A stretch of DNA of 64,000 bases from contig JAIUPD010000010.1 in assembly GCA_020161615.1 (NCBI GenBank), positions 1-64,000 of the forward strand, given 5' to 3'. The stretch is from Pseudomonadota bacterium (GTDB taxonomy: Bacteria > Pseudomonadota > Alphaproteobacteria > Rhodobacterales > Rhodobacteraceae). A program made the position numbers and the translations under genes. Of this stretch, positions 7,648-15,165 are shown piece after piece. The notes under the pieces are model-generated. The model was given only the letters and a program-made list of their open reading frames with translations. It did not search any database and had not been told where the DNA came from. The stretch's first letter is position 1; every line of letters starts with the position of its first letter.

Positions 7648-8748
7648 ATGCAGACCTTTGCCGCGGTGTTCCGTGATCCGACCGTCCCGGTCTCTGTCGA
7701 GCCGGTTACGCTGGATGATCCGGCGGGGGGCGAGGTCAGGGTCCGCCTTTCGGGCTGTGGCCTGTGCCATACCGATTTCCTCGCCGCCTCCGGCGCGCTG
7801 CCCTTCCCGCTGCCGGCGGTGCTGGGCCACGAGGGGGCGGGTGTGGTCGAAGCTGTCGGTCCCGGTGGCGATTCCGCGCTGATCGGCCGCTCGGTCATCC
7901 TGTCCTTCCGCAGTTGCGGTAGCTGCCCGCGATGCCGCGCCGCGCAATCGCCCTATTGCGACGACAAGCGCGCGCTGAACTTCTCGGGCCGCCGCCCGGA
8001 TGGTACGACCCCGTTTCGCGACCGCGAAGGGAAGCCGCTGGGTGCCTGCTTCTTTGGTCAGTCAAGCCTGGCGCGTCACGCCAATGTCTCGCTGCGAAAT
8101 CTCGTCGAGGTGCCGGCGCGCGACGACCTCTGGATGCTCGGCGCGCTGGGATGCGGGTTCCAGACCGGCGCGGGGGCGGTGCTGAACGTCCTGAAGCCCG
8201 AGGTCGGCGCTTCGGTTGTCATCATCGGTCTGGGTGCGGTGGGGATGGCGGCGCTGATGGCGGCCAAGGCCTCGGGCGCCGATCCGATCATCGCCGTCGA
8301 CCGCTCGCCCGAGAGGCTGGAGCTGGCGCGCGACTTCGGCGCCACCCATACCGTTCTGGCCGCGAGAGAGGATATCCCGGGCCAGATCCGCGCGATCACC
8401 GGCGGCGGCGCGGCCTATGCGGTGGAATGCGCGGGTAGCGCATCGACGGCGGCGCTGGCCCTGGACGCGCTGGCGATGCTGGGCAAGGCCGCGATCTGCG
8501 GCGCGGCCTCGGGGCAGGGGCCGCTGATGCTCGATCCGCACAAGCTGCTCTATGGCCGGAGCCTCCGCGGCGTGGTGCAGGGCGACAGCGAGCCTGCGGT
8601 GTTCATCCCGCATCTGTTGCGGCTGCAGGCGGCAGGGCAGTTTCCCTTCGAGCGGCTGGTGACCGGCTATGACTTCGACGACATCGGCGCGGCACTGGCC
8701 GCCGCCAAGGGAGGGCGCGCGGTGAAAGCCGTGGCGCGCATGACATGA
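7648..8748 (+). CDS. Zinc-dependent alcohol dehydrogenase (aryl-alcohol dehydrogenase type)
   Basis: This cytoplasmic medium-chain dehydrogenase (366 residues) would oxidise a primary alcohol to an aldehyde with NAD(P). Catalytic zinc ligands are Cys40, His61 and Cys169. Structural zinc ligands are Cys90, Cys93, Cys96 and Cys104. The Rossmann motif is GLGAVG (194-199), followed by an acidic Asp (VDRS) that favours NAD over NADP. It most resembles the benzyl/aryl-alcohol dehydrogenase branch, but the substrate is not fixed by sequence. The start has a GAGGAG ribosome-binding sequence. The stop overlaps the start of the next gene (ATGA), so the dehydrogenase and glutathione transferase are probably co-translated. 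Two aldehyde dehydrogenases further on could take its product. Confidence 0.88.
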   Translation: MQTFAAVFRDPTVPVSVEPVTLDDPAGGEVRVRLSGCGLCHTDFLAASGALPFPLPAVLGHEGAGVVEAVGPGGDSALIGRSVILSFRSCGSCPRCRAAQSPYCDDKRALNFSGRRPDGTTPFRDREGKPLGACFFGQSSLARHANVSLRNLVEVPARDDLWMLGALGCGFQTGAGAVLNVLKPEVGASVVIIGLGAVGMAALMAAKASGADPIIAVDRSPERLELARDFGATHTVLAAREDIPGQIRAITGGGAAYAVECAGSASTAALALDALAMLGKAAICGAASGQGPLMLDPHKLLYGRSLRGVVQGDSEPAVFIPHLLRLQAAGQFPFERLVTGYDFDDIGAALAAAKGGRAVKAVARMT

Positions 8749-9332
8749 TCCTCTACAGCCACCCGTTTTCCGGCAATGGCTGGAAGGTGCGCCTGTTCCT
8801 GTCGCTGATCGGGCAGGACTGCGAGATCCGCCCCGTGGACCTGCCGGGTGGCGAGAACCGTAGCACCGCCTTCCTCGACCTCAATCCGCGGGGTCAAGTG
8901 CCGGTGCTGGCGGTGCCTGAGGGTGTACTTTGGGACAGTCAGGCGATCCTTGTCTACCTCGCCGCGCGCCACGCGCCGGACTGGGGCGGGGACGATGCCT
9001 TTGAACGCGCCGCGGTGGCGCAATGGCTATCCTTCGCCGCCAAAGAGGTGGCGACCGGCCTGCAGGCGCTGCGCCTGCACCGGGTGATGGGCCGGCCGCT
9101 GGATGTGCCAGCCGCGACCCGGGTGGCGGAGGGAACGCTCACGCTGCTCGAAGGGCGGCTTGCCGCGCACGGCTGGCTGGTCGGAGAGCGTCCGACCATC
9201 GCCGAGGCGGCGGTCTATCCCTATGTCTCGATGGCGGGGGAAGCGGGGCTGTCGCTGGCTTCTTATCCTTCGATCCGCGGCTGGTGCGCGCGGATCGAGG
9301 CCTTGCCCGGTTTCCTGCCGATGGGCGCCTGA
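8745..9332 (+). CDS. Glutathione S-transferase family protein (first of two)
   Basis: This is a GST-fold protein of 195 residues. The N-terminal thioredoxin-like domain has MILYSHPFSGNGWKVRLFL, the cis-Pro region LNPRGQVPVL and the gamma-glutamyl-binding DSQAILVYLA. An all-helical C-terminal domain with the conserved Asp region ERPTIAEAAVYPYV follows. Ser or Asn residues near position 9-11 could activate glutathione. It overlaps the alcohol dehydrogenase by four bases, so the two act in one pathway. A second GST lies 2.5 kb on. Paired GSTs and a CoA-transferase suggest conjugation and later removal of glutathione during catabolism of an electrophile, but this is inference. Its 3' end overlaps the convergent hydrolase by 70 bases. 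Confidence 0.86.
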   Translation: MILYSHPFSGNGWKVRLFLSLIGQDCEIRPVDLPGGENRSTAFLDLNPRGQVPVLAVPEGVLWDSQAILVYLAARHAPDWGGDDAFERAAVAQWLSFAAKEVATGLQALRLHRVMGRPLDVPAATRVAEGTLTLLEGRLAAHGWLVGERPTIAEAAVYPYVSMAGEAGLSLASYPSIRGWCARIEALPGFLPMGA

Positions 9333-10126
9333 AGCAGCCCGATGCGCCGCGCCCAGTCGCCCATCGCCGCTGCCGCTTCGGCCGGGCGTTCGACCGGCAT
9401 GGCGTGGCTCGCGCCCTCGATGGCCATGGCGGTGACGCGCGGGCCGAGTTCCTCGGCGATCTCGGCCTCGGTCCCGGCCGGGCGGAACGGGTCCTGCGCG
9501 CCGCGCAGATCGAGGATCGGCGCGGTTCCGGCTGGGCGCCAATCCTCGGGCCGGGTTGCGGCGCGGGCCTTGCGCTGCATCTCCACCACCGCGGGATGCC
9601 AGCCCGCCAGCCACTCGGCCGGATCGTTACCCTCGGCGAAGAAGGCGAGTTTCAGCGCGGCCAGCCGGTCGGCTTCCGGCGTCATGGGGTCGTTGATCTC
9701 GGTAATCGCGCGGCTGAGTTCGGCAGGCCAGGCCTTCGCCCCGGCGGCGAGGAACACAACCCCGGATACCAGGTCGGCATGATCCTGCGCCAGGCAGCGC
9801 GCGATCCAGGCGCCATAGGCATGACCGGCGACGATGGCCCGGCCGCCCTCGGCCCGGATGATGTCCGCCAGATCGTCCGCGAGCTCGTGGAACGTCACCC
9901 CCTCCATCGGCCCCACCGAGGGCGCGATGCCGCGCGGCTCGGGCCGCAACACGCGGAAGCCCTGTTGCATCAGCCCGGCGGCGAGCGGCGCCATCTCGGC
10001 CCCGCAACGGCCGGTCGAGGCGATCAGCACAACCAGCGGCCCCGCGCCGTCGGCGCGATAGCCAAGCTGGCGCTCGCCCAGGTCCAGCACGACGGGTGTC
10101 TCGGTCACGGGCGGGATTTCTTGCAT
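9263..10126 (-). CDS. Alpha/beta hydrolase-fold protein with Ala at the nucleophile position
   Basis: This is a 287-residue alpha/beta hydrolase-fold protein. The nucleophile elbow reads VAGHAYGAW, so the usual Ser of G-x-S-x-G is Ala103 (codon GCC). The C-terminal GASHAMPVE keeps the catalytic-type His, and LRGAQDPFRP carries an Asp. Hydrolysis by the normal serine mechanism is therefore unlikely unless another residue acts. Cofactor-free lyase or non-enzymatic roles are possible. The ATG at 10126 is preferred. An ATG at 10174 would add 16 residues but lies against the operator at 10176-10194, leaving no room for a leader. It is divergent from the enoyl-CoA hydratase and shares that operator region. 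Confidence 0.75.
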   Translation of the reverse strand: MQEIPPVTETPVVLDLGERQLGYRADGAGPLVVLIASTGRCGAEMAPLAAGLMQQGFRVLRPEPRGIAPSVGPMEGVTFHELADDLADIIRAEGGRAIVAGHAYGAWIARCLAQDHADLVSGVVFLAAGAKAWPAELSRAITEINDPMTPEADRLAALKLAFFAEGNDPAEWLAGWHPAVVEMQRKARAATRPEDWRPAGTAPILDLRGAQDPFRPAGTEAEIAEELGPRVTAMAIEGASHAMPVERPAEAAAAMGDWARRIGLLQAPIGRKPGKASIRAHQPRIEG

Positions 10127-10149
10127 GGGCAGAGGGACTTCGCAGGTGG

Positions 10150-10194
10150 TTGACTCGGTTTCGGCTCCTAACATACATAAAACTATCTTTTATG
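10150..10194 (+). promoter_or_regulatory. Promoter with overlapping GntR-type operator 2 (best palindrome)
   Basis: TTGACT (10150-10155), an 18-base spacer and TACATA (10174-10179) form a promoter toward the enoyl-CoA hydratase. The perfect palindrome CATAAAA-CTATC-TTTTATG (10176-10194) overlaps the -10 element and extends downstream, a position expected for repression. Its 15-base core TAAAA-N6-TTTA (10178-10192) recurs before other genes of the cluster, including the GntR gene. Confidence 0.65.
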
Positions 10195-10231
10195 CAAATT
10201 GCCGCACCGAGGCGGCGATCCGGGGGAACGC

Positions 10232-10993
10232 ATGACCATCAATATCAGCCGCGCCGAGGGCATCGCCCGAATAGAGATCGACGTCCCGCCGGTCAACGCC
10301 ATCACCCTGCAGGATTACGCGGACATCCGCGATGCCTTTCGCGCCGCGCAGGATTGGCGCGATGTGAATGTCATCCTGTTCACTGCGACCGGCCGCAAGG
10401 CCTTCTGCGCCGGGCTCGACCTGAACGAATTCCTCGCGGCGACCATCGACCAGGACCCGGGCCGTGCCCGCATCGTCCGCGATTGCTTTGCTGCCGTCCG
10501 CCATGCCCCAGTGCCGGTGATCTGCGCGATCAGCGGCCCGGCTCTGGGGGCGGGGGCGGTGCTGGCCTCCTGCGCTGATATCCGCATCGCCGCCGATCAC
10601 GTCCGCTTCTCGACACCGGAAATCAATGTCGGTCGCTGCGGCGGGGCCTCGCATCTGATGCGCCACCTGCCCCAGGGTGTGCTGCGCCAGATGTATTTCA
10701 CCGCCCGCCCGCTGTCCGTGCAGGAGGCGGCAACCTATGGCTTCGTGCAGAAGATCGTCCCCTTCGAGGACCTCGATGCCGAGGCGATGGCGCTGGCGCG
10801 CGAGATCGCGGCCAAGGCGCCGATCGGGCTGCGCATGGCCAAGGAGGCGCTGAACAAGGTCGAGTTCATGCAGACCGAGGATGGCTATCAGCTGGAGCAG
10901 AGCTATTCGACCGCGCTGATGGCGACCGAGGACGCGCGCGAGGCGACCCGCGCCGTGGTCGAGAAACGGGCACCGGTCTGGAGGGGCCGCTGA
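10232..10993 (+). CDS. Enoyl-CoA hydratase/isomerase family protein
   Basis: This crotonase-fold protein (253 residues from the ATG at 10232, preceded by a GGGGGA ribosome-binding sequence) would hydrate or isomerise an enoyl-CoA. Recognisable blocks are AFCAGLDLNEF (oxyanion hole), ISGPALGAGAVLASCADIRIA and STPEINVGRCGG, whose Glu is the usual catalytic acid/base. A family C-terminus with AKEALNKVE follows. A TTG 33 bases upstream is a poor alternative start. It begins a two-gene unit with the serine alpha/beta hydrolase one base later. The promoter carries the strongest operator of the cluster. Confidence 0.88.
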   Translation: MTINISRAEGIARIEIDVPPVNAITLQDYADIRDAFRAAQDWRDVNVILFTATGRKAFCAGLDLNEFLAATIDQDPGRARIVRDCFAAVRHAPVPVICAISGPALGAGAVLASCADIRIAADHVRFSTPEINVGRCGGASHLMRHLPQGVLRQMYFTARPLSVQEAATYGFVQKIVPFEDLDAEAMALAREIAAKAPIGLRMAKEALNKVEFMQTEDGYQLEQSYSTALMATEDAREATRAVVEKRAPVWRGR

Positions 10994-10994
10994 C

Positions 10995-11756
10995 ATGCCG
11001 GTGCTGACGCTCCCGGACGGTCATGCGCTGGCCTATTCGGTCACCGGTCCCGAGGGCGCGCCCTGGCTGGTGCTCGGCAATTCGCTGATGACGACGCAGG
11101 CGATCTGGGCCGATCAGGTCGCCGCTTTCTCGGCCCGGTTCCGGGTGCTGACCTGGGACCAGCGCGGGCATGGCGCCTCGGCCGTGCCGGGCGGTCCCCT
11201 GGACATGCCCACACTCGGTGCGGATCTGGTCGCGCTTTGCGAGGCGCTCGAAGTGACCGAAGCGACCTATGTCGGCCTGTCGATGGGCGTGCCTACCGGG
11301 TTGGCGGCGCTGCCGGCGCTCGGCGGGCGGGTCACAGCGTTGGTGCTGGTCGACGGCCTCGCGGCCTCGTCCGGCGCCGCGTTCTGGGACGAGCGGATCG
11401 CTTTCGCGCGCGAAAACGGCATGGCGGCGCTGGCCGCGCAGACCGCCGAACGCTGGCTACCCTCGGACATGGGCAAGCGGCCGCAACTGGCGACGATGAT
11501 CGCTTCGGTCCCGCTGGAGGGCTTCGCCGCCTGCGCCCATGCCCTGCGCGGTTACGATGCCCGCGCGGCCTTCGAGGATTTCGCCGGGCCGGTCTTGCTG
11601 ATCGCAGGCGAGGCCGATGCGCGGATCGTGCCGGGGATGCAAGCCCTTGCGGACAGCAAGCCCGGCACCCGGCTGGCGCTGATCCCCGGCGCCGGGCATC
11701 TGCCCTGTTTCGAGGCGCCGGAGGCGTTCAACGCTCGGCTCGCCGAAACTCTATAA
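10995..11756 (+). CDS. Alpha/beta hydrolase, 3-oxoadipate enol-lactonase-like
   Basis: This is a serine alpha/beta hydrolase of 253 residues, close in pattern to PcaD-type enol-lactonases. The oxyanion/N-terminal block is LVLGNSLMTTQAIWADQV. VLTWDQRGHGAS and nucleophile elbow GLSMG with Ser96 follow, then an acid in LLIAGEADARIVPG and the catalytic His in IPGAGHLPCFE. Expected activity is hydrolysis of a lactone, ester or thioester. It follows the enoyl-CoA hydratase by one base and so is co-transcribed. A CMD-family protein 2 kb on recalls the pcaC/pcaD pairing, but no other protocatechuate genes are present. Confidence 0.84.
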   Translation: MPVLTLPDGHALAYSVTGPEGAPWLVLGNSLMTTQAIWADQVAAFSARFRVLTWDQRGHGASAVPGGPLDMPTLGADLVALCEALEVTEATYVGLSMGVPTGLAALPALGGRVTALVLVDGLAASSGAAFWDERIAFARENGMAALAAQTAERWLPSDMGKRPQLATMIASVPLEGFAACAHALRGYDARAAFEDFAGPVLLIAGEADARIVPGMQALADSKPGTRLALIPGAGHLPCFEAPEAFNARLAETL

Positions 11757-11757
11757 T

Positions 11758-11776
11758 CATAAAAGATAGTCTATTG
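11758..11776. promoter_or_regulatory. Candidate GntR operator 3 (before second glutathione transferase)
   Basis: CATAAAA-GATAG-TCTATTG has the same left half as the perfect palindrome at 10176 and an ATAG-T-CTAT dyad in its centre; the right half is degenerate. It starts two bases after the preceding hydrolase stop and lies 57-75 bases before the next start, so it marks a separate promoter. Confidence 0.5.
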
Positions 11777-11832
11777 ATTTATACGAAGGCGGCAGGCTAT
11801 GCTGACCCCGTTGCAAGAAAGGCCCCGCCGCG

Positions 11833-12489
11833 ATGATCCTGCTGTGGTCACCCAAATCCCCCTTCGTGCGCAAGGTGATGATCCTCGCGCATGAGTTGGG
11901 CATCGCCGAGGCGCTGGAACTGCGGCGCGAGGTTGCGGTGCCTCGCGGTCTGCCCAATCCCGCGATCATGGCGGTCAATCCGCTGGGCAAGATCCCGGCG
12001 TTGATCCGCAAGGAAGGTCCGGCGCTGATCGGCTCGGCCGAAATCCTCGACTATCTGTGCGAGATCACGCCGGGCGGCCGGGCGCTGCTGCCTGCCTCGG
12101 GCGAGGCGCGGGTGGTGCAGTTGCGCTGGCAGGCGCTGGCCGACCAGTTGACCGAGGTGCTGCTCGACTGGCGCATCGCCGCGACCGGCCCCCATGGCAT
12201 CGACGCCGCCCGTCGCGAAAGTTTCGAGGCCAAGGTGCGCGCCGGCATGGCCCTCTTCGAGGTAGAGGCTCCGCTGCTGCGCGAAGCGCCCTTCGGCCCC
12301 GGGCCGATCGCCCTGACCTGCGCGTTGGGGCAGCTCGATTTCCGCTTTCCCGCATGCGGCTGGCGCGCGGCCTTTCCCGCGCTCGCCCGCTTCGCCGCCG
12401 ACACGGCCGTCAGGCCCTCGGTCGCGGTGACGGCCATCGTCAACGATCAGGGCGTTTCCGGCCCCGACCTTCAGCTTACCTTCGAGTGA
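11833..12489 (+). CDS. Glutathione S-transferase family protein (second of two)
   Basis: This 218-residue GST-fold protein has an N-terminal thioredoxin domain with LWSPKSPFVRKVMI, where Ser9 is a likely glutathione-activating residue. LNPLGK-type cis-Pro segment VNPLGKIPALI and GSAEILDYLCE follow. The helical C-terminal domain is less typical, and it resembles the first cluster GST only in fold. It leads a three-gene unit with the CoA-transferase (three-base gap) and the CMD-family protein. Pairing of two unlike GSTs within one regulon suggests different steps, for example conjugation and thiol removal. The real substrate is unknown. Confidence 0.83.
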   Translation: MILLWSPKSPFVRKVMILAHELGIAEALELRREVAVPRGLPNPAIMAVNPLGKIPALIRKEGPALIGSAEILDYLCEITPGGRALLPASGEARVVQLRWQALADQLTEVLLDWRIAATGPHGIDAARRESFEAKVRAGMALFEVEAPLLREAPFGPGPIALTCALGQLDFRFPACGWRAAFPALARFAADTAVRPSVAVTAIVNDQGVSGPDLQLTFE

Positions 12490-12492
12490 CCC

Positions 12493-13671
12493 ATGCCCGG
12501 ACCTCTTTCCCATATCCGAGTCCTTGACCTGAGCCGCATCATGGCCGGCCCCTGGTGTACCCAGATGCTGGCCGACCTCGGCGCCGAGGTCATCAAGGTC
12601 GAGCGCGACGGCGTCGGCGACGACACCCGCCGCTGGGGTCCGCCCTGGCTCAAGGACGAATCCGGCGCCGATACCGACGAGAGCGGCTATTATCTTTCGG
12701 TTAACCGCGGCAAGCGGTCGGTTGCCGTCGATCTCGCCTCGGCCGAGGGGCAGGAGGTGGTCCGCCGCATCGCTGCCACCGCCGATATCATCGTCGAGAA
12801 TTTCCGCCCCGGTACGCTGGAACGCTATGGCCTCGGCTATGCGGACCTGAAGGCGGTGAAGCCCGACCTGATCTTCGCTTCGATCACCGGTTTCGGTGCA
12901 ACCGGTCCGCGGCGGAACGATTCCGCCTATGATTTCATGATCCAGGCCATGGGCGGGCTGATGAGCGTGACCGGCGAGGCCGATGGCCAGCCGGGCGGCG
13001 GGCCGCAGAAGGTCGGCGTGCCGATCGTCGACATCATGACCGGCATGTACACCTGCATCGCCTGCCTCGCCGCGCTCGCAAACCGCGAGAAGACCGGCCA
13101 AGGCGACCAGATCGACATTGCCATGCTCGATGTCTCGGTGGCGATGCTGGCCAATCAGGCGATGAATTACCTCGTCTCGGGCAAGGCGCCCACGCGCCGC
13201 GGCAACCGCCATCCGAACATCCAGCCGCAGGACGTTTTCCCGGTCGCCGATGGCTACATGGTCGTCGCCGTCGGCAATGACGAGCAATTCGAGCGGTTCG
13301 CCACTGTGCTGGGCATGCCCGGCTGGGCCGAGGATCCGCGTTACCGCACCAACGCCGCGCGGGTCGAGAATCTCTCGACGCTGCATCCGGCGATCTGCGC
13401 GCGGCTGCAGACCGCGCCGCTGGCCCATTGGCTGGAGCATCTGACCGCGGCCAAGGTGCCTTGCGGCCCCATCAACACCGTGCCGATGGTCTTCGACGAG
13501 CCGCAGGTGCGGGTCCGCGCGATGAAGCAGGAGCTGCCGCATCCGCTCGCTGGAGCCGTGCCGCAGGTGGTGAGCCCGATGCGCTTTGCCGCCGCGCCCC
13601 TGGTCTTCGACCGCGCCCCGCCGCTTCTGGGTGCCGATACCGAGGCGATCCTCGCCGAGCTTGGCCTGTGA
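12493..13671 (+). CDS. CaiB/BaiF family (class III) CoA-transferase
   Basis: This enzyme would activate an organic acid by transferring CoA from a donor thioester, or act as an alpha-methylacyl-CoA racemase-like protein. The 392-residue length is typical. N-terminal VLDLSRIMAGPWCTQMLAD and LGAEVIKVER are family signatures. AYDFMIQAMGGLMSVTG contains the expected catalytic Asp (about 147), and KVGVPIVDIMTGMY follows. It lies between the second GST and a CMD-family protein. In known isoprene clusters a family III CoA-transferase also accompanies paired GSTs, which makes the grouping notable. A second, distinct family III enzyme is in cluster 3 at 53537. Confidence 0.9.
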   Translation: MPGPLSHIRVLDLSRIMAGPWCTQMLADLGAEVIKVERDGVGDDTRRWGPPWLKDESGADTDESGYYLSVNRGKRSVAVDLASAEGQEVVRRIAATADIIVENFRPGTLERYGLGYADLKAVKPDLIFASITGFGATGPRRNDSAYDFMIQAMGGLMSVTGEADGQPGGGPQKVGVPIVDIMTGMYTCIACLAALANREKTGQGDQIDIAMLDVSVAMLANQAMNYLVSGKAPTRRGNRHPNIQPQDVFPVADGYMVVAVGNDEQFERFATVLGMPGWAEDPRYRTNAARVENLSTLHPAICARLQTAPLAHWLEHLTAAKVPCGPINTVPMVFDEPQVRVRAMKQELPHPLAGAVPQVVSPMRFAAAPLVFDRAPPLLGADTEAILAELGL

Positions 13672-13691
13672 CCATGGAAGGTGAGGCACCG

Positions 13692-14294
13692 ATGACTTCG
13701 CGCATTTCGCTCCCCGACCGCGACGGGATGGACGAGGCGCAGCGACGGGTCTTCGACATGATCGTCAGGGGTCGCCGCGGCGTGCTGGTGGGGCCGCTGC
13801 GCGCAGCCTTGCACAACCCGCAGCTGGCCGAGCGCTGGAGCCAACTGGGCGAGACCCTGCGTTTCGACACGCGGCTCGATCCCAAACATTCCGAGCTGGC
13901 GGTCCTGTTGACCGCGCGGCGCTGGAACAGCCAGCTGGAATGGGCGATCCACCGCCGCGATTCCGAACGCGCCGGGATCCGGGCCGAGGTGATCGAGGCG
14001 ATCCGCACCGGGCAGGTGCCGCCGCTGCAGGACCCGCACGAGATCGCAATCTACGATTACAGCGTCGAGCTTCTGTCGGGCGGTAATGTCGGGGACGCGA
14101 CCTATGCCGCCGTGGTTGCCCTCTGGGGGGAAGCGGGGGTTGTCGAGCTCACCGCGCTCATCGGCTATTACGCGCTGGTCGCGGCGACGCTCAATGTCCA
14201 TCGCATCCCGCTGCCCGACGGCGCCACCGCCGAGCTGGAGGTGGAGGATCTGCATCGCTTCACCGATCTGCCGCCCCGTCAGATCCCCGCTTGA
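13692..14294 (+). CDS. Carboxymuconolactone decarboxylase (CMD) family protein
   Basis: This helical protein of 200 residues resembles the CMD/AhpD superfamily. RMF-like start MDEAQRRVFD, LHNPQLAERWSQLGETLRF, ELAVLLTARRWNSQLEWAIH and EAIRTGQVPPL fit the family pattern. There is no CxxC peroxidatic motif, so an AhpD-type reductase role is unlikely. The ATG at 13692 is preferred because GGAAGGTGAGG lies at the right distance. An ATG at 13674 would add six residues. It follows the CoA-transferase in the same unit. A decarboxylase or lactone-handling role is plausible but not shown. Confidence 0.78.
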   Translation: MTSRISLPDRDGMDEAQRRVFDMIVRGRRGVLVGPLRAALHNPQLAERWSQLGETLRFDTRLDPKHSELAVLLTARRWNSQLEWAIHRRDSERAGIRAEVIEAIRTGQVPPLQDPHEIAIYDYSVELLSGGNVGDATYAAVVALWGEAGVVELTALIGYYALVAATLNVHRIPLPDGATAELEVEDLHRFTDLPPRQIPA

Positions 14295-14306
14295 TCCGTT
14301 CGATCA

Positions 14307-14321
14307 TAAAATCTAGCTTTA
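14307..14321. promoter_or_regulatory. Candidate GntR operator 4 (before the regulator gene itself)
   Basis: TAAAATCTAGCTTTA matches the TAAAA-N6-TTTA core exactly and has a CTAG centre. It lies 33-47 bases before the GntR ATG, which is the placement expected for autoregulation. Confidence 0.6.
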
Positions 14322-14354
14322 GGCTTCAAAGCGATTGCCAGCCTGGAGCCCGCC

Positions 14355-15086
14355 ATGAATGACGCCGCCAACACGCTGAAAAAAAGCGCGGTTTCCCGCT
14401 ATCTTCAGCTCTCCAGCCTGTTCCGCCGCCGCATCGACAGCGGCGAGTGGAAAACCGGTCAGCAGATTCCGACGGTCGAGGAACTGGCCAAGGAATGCGG
14501 CGTCGCCACGATGACCATCCGGCAGTCGCTGAACATTCTTGAGCAGGAAGGTCTGATCGAGCGTTTTCGGGCCAAGGGCACCTTCGTCAAGGAGCGCCCG
14601 AAACAGGATCTGTGGTGCCAGGTGCAGACCGATTTCTCGGGCCTGCTGATCGGTCGCGACGGCGCGAAGATCGAGGTCTTGTCGGTCGAATCCGGCGCCT
14701 CGCTGCCGATGCGTCACAGCGACATCGGCCGCAGCGCCGAGAGCTATCGCCACCTGCGCCGCCGCCATACCCGTGACGGCAAGGCTTTCCTTCTTGCCGA
14801 TGTCTATATCTCGGAACGGATCATGCCCCTGATTGCCGAGGCCGATTTCTCGCGCAAGACAGCGCTGCGACTGGTGGCGGATGTGGCGCAGCTGACCATC
14901 GCCCAAGCGCATCAGACCCTGACCATCGGCATGCCCGACATGGTCGTGGCCGAAATGCTGAACATCAGCCTGACCGATCCCATTGCCCGGGTGGAACGCT
15001 CGGCCGTCGATGAAACCGGCGAGCTGGTGCTGTTCGCCGATGGCTTCTATCGCGGCGACCAGGTTCGCATCGACTTCAAGCTCTAG
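14355..15086 (+). CDS. GntR-family (HutC/UTRA type) transcriptional regulator
   Basis: This 243-residue regulator has an N-terminal winged helix at about residues 14-80 (SRYLQLSSLFRRRIDSGEW, then VEELAKECGVATMTIRQSLN and FRAKGTFV). The C-terminal effector domain is of the UTRA type, seen in HutC and FarR proteins, ending ARVERSAVDETGELVLFADGFYRGDQV. Such regulators release DNA on binding a pathway metabolite. It sits alone between two catabolic units and is preceded by an operator like those before its neighbours. It is the obvious candidate for control of the whole 7.6-23.9 kb cluster. Confidence 0.9.
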   Translation: MNDAANTLKKSAVSRYLQLSSLFRRRIDSGEWKTGQQIPTVEELAKECGVATMTIRQSLNILEQEGLIERFRAKGTFVKERPKQDLWCQVQTDFSGLLIGRDGAKIEVLSVESGASLPMRHSDIGRSAESYRHLRRRHTRDGKAFLLADVYISERIMPLIAEADFSRKTALRLVADVAQLTIAQAHQTLTIGMPDMVVAEMLNISLTDPIARVERSAVDETGELVLFADGFYRGDQVRIDFKL

Positions 15087-15087
15087 T

Positions 15088-15139
15088 CAAAAAACTATTA
15101 AAGCATAATATTGACATTTATCCGCGCGGCTGGCAGGTT
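15088..15139 (+). promoter_or_regulatory. Promoter for the reductase/dehydrogenase/TRAP operon with operator 5
   Basis: A CAAAAAACTATT half-site (15088-15099) resembles the left half of the perfect operator. Directly downstream, TTGACA (15111-15116) is a consensus -35. A 17-base spacer is followed by a poor -10 (CAGGTT, 15134-15139). GTCAA (15086-15090) and TTGAC (15111-15115) also form an inverted repeat across the region. The half-site lies upstream of -35, unlike the 10176 site. Confidence 0.5.
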
Positions 15140-15165
15140 CGTCGCGCGTGATCGAGGAGCATGGC

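Noticed and set aside
11848-13689. 613-codon open frame antisense to the second GST and CoA-transferase
   Set aside because: No recognisable domain, and both plus-strand genes have clear family motifs and ribosome-binding sequences.
10995-14294. Protocatechuate pathway genes pcaD and pcaC
   Set aside because: The hydrolase and CMD proteins resemble them only at family level, and no protocatechuate dioxygenase, cycloisomerase or 3-oxoadipate genes accompany them.
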